Below are positions 23,063 through 23,369 of a stretch of DNA of 23,369 bases, piece after piece. The translations under genes and the position numbers were made by a program. The DNA is taken from positions 1 through 23,369 of the IMG/VR virus record IMGVR_UViG_3300046011_000346. The stretch is one strand, 5' to 3'. Origin of the DNA: a virus. Under the pieces are notes generated by a model that searched no databases, was not told the DNA's origin, and worked only from the letters and a program-made list of their open reading frames with translations. Position 1 is the stretch's first letter; each line of letters begins with the position of its first letter.

Positions 23063-23077
23063 CGGAGCGACGCTCCG
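23063..23077. repeat. GC-rich hairpin
   Basis: CGGAGCG and CGCTCCG are perfect complements around a single A, giving a compact GC hairpin between two AT palindromes. No T run follows in either direction. Confidence 0.7.
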
Positions 23078-23100
23078 TATAGATATATAAATATCTATAC
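23077..23100. repeat. 10-bp stem AT hairpin
   Basis: GTATAGATAT and ATATCTATAC form a perfect 10-bp stem around an ATAA loop, directly adjoining the GC hairpin. The last G of one stem is the first base of the next, so the two could compete as alternative structures. Confidence 0.8.
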
Positions 23101-23109
23101 ATATAAGAT

Positions 23110-23142
23110 AACCTGTTCAAATCGGAAAACCGAACAGGTTTT
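23110..23142 (+). terminator. Terminator-like hairpin, plus-strand direction
   Basis: AACCTGTTC pairs with GAACAGGTT (9 bp), and the loop holds an inner CGG/CCG stem with an AAAA loop. On the plus strand the stem runs into TTTT. The T run is short, and no plus-strand gene precedes it, so it may instead be a regulatory or packaging structure. Confidence 0.45.
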
Positions 23143-23168
23143 CGGGAAGTATTTTTATATCCAGTCCT

Positions 23169-23192
23169 TTTTGCGCCCTTTGGGCTACAAAA
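23169..23192. repeat. Hairpin TTTTG/CAAAA with GCCC/GGGC
   Basis: An outer TTTTG/CAAAA stem and an inner GCCC/GGGC stem with a TTT loop are separated by a small internal loop. T is upstream and A is downstream on the plus strand, so this is not a normal intrinsic terminator in that direction. Confidence 0.6.
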
Positions 23193-23369
23193 GTCCTGTT
23201 CAATAGGTTATAGGGCGAATATAACAGAAATATTTTAGGTGACTATATGTATATATATACGACCGATTTAATGTAATGCGGGGTCAAACCGCCTTGAGCG
23301 GTGCGTCCCTACAGCAGACTCACTTCCGACGGCAGGGGTATCTCTTCTTCTTAGGTCTTAAGTAATGAT

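Larger units (their letters stand above)
22944..23369. other. Noncoding leader region upstream of the terminase gene
   Basis: These 426 bases contain no gene I can support. They are very AT-rich in the first two-thirds and carry at least five inverted repeats (listed separately where clear). Besides those there is a 12-bp palindrome GTATATATATAC (23249-23260) and a GC hairpin ACCGC/GCGGT (23288-23302). This is the natural place for a late promoter, a packaging site or a replication origin, but none is proven. A partial minus-strand frame (HYLRPKKKRYPCRRK then stop at 23320) may be the end of a gene beyond the window. Confidence 0.7.

Noticed and set aside
23105-23145. TTCAAATC at 23116-23123 resembles a tRNA T-loop
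   Set aside because: Only three of five T-stem pairs form and no acceptor, D or anticodon arm is present in the flanking AT hairpins. An attachment site derived from a tRNA end cannot be shown without an integrase.
23280-23345. Possible tRNA on the minus strand around GCGGTTTGACCCCGC
   Set aside because: The loop TTTGACC lacks the conserved C, the stem is four pairs, and no matching acceptor arm is found.
23320-23369. Partial minus-strand frame ending RPKKKRYPCRRK then TGA
   Set aside because: Only 15 codons are visible, so it cannot be distinguished from chance. It may be the end of an upstream gene outside the window.
1-23369. CRISPR array, insertion sequences, rRNA or tRNA genes
   Set aside because: None seen: the direct repeats are in-frame protein repeats without spacers, and no transposase or RNA gene signature is evident.

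Overview
This window looks like the late (virion) gene block of a tailed double-stranded DNA phage, or a phage contig from a metagenome. Every gene I can support lies on the minus strand, so transcription runs from the right end of the window to the left. Genes are packed end to end with ATGA, GTGA or TAATG stop/start overlaps and there is almost no intergenic DNA. By eye the composition is moderately AT-rich. The portal, the scaffold, the small WQFLPPTVDEG-type protein and the RGGF-type protein resemble, from memory, late genes of phages of actinobacteria. A phage of low-GC, uncultured aquatic actinobacteria is therefore my best guess, but this is inference. No bacterial genes, integrase, replication genes, holin or lysin were seen.

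Layout in the direction of transcription. (1) 23369-22944 is a noncoding region full of palindromes and hairpins, with a possible promoter. (2) 22943-19049 holds the large terminase (with a small-terminase-like N-terminal segment), a 69-residue protein and the portal. (3) 19034-17565 holds a proteasome/HslV-like Ntn hydrolase and three small genes. (4) 17564-9767 holds a giant 1750-residue protein followed by 373- and 474-residue proteins, probably internal or ejected virion proteins. (5) 9641-7939 holds the scaffold and an HK97-fold major capsid protein, then a terminator-like hairpin. (6) 7873-5927 holds a 91- and a 103-residue protein, six tiny mostly Lys-rich genes (several too short for routine gene finding) and a 91-residue protein. 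(7) 5930-3238 holds a probable neck/tail protein and an Ala/Ser/Thr-rich fibre. (8) 3222-1 holds a 108-residue beta protein and then a tandem array of at least six paralogous proteins, the last cut by the window edge.

How the parts fit: terminase and portal package DNA into a shell built from scaffold and capsid protein. The Ntn hydrolase is the only protease candidate for head maturation. The absence of a recognisable tape measure or major tail tube gene, together with the very large virion protein, suggests a short-tailed (podovirus-like) particle. The fibre and the paralog array would form the variable outer surface.

The most unusual points are the six-member paralog array with translational coupling, the cassette of mini-genes for basic proteins, the HslV-like protease in the head module, the terminase fusion, and the palindrome-rich leader region.
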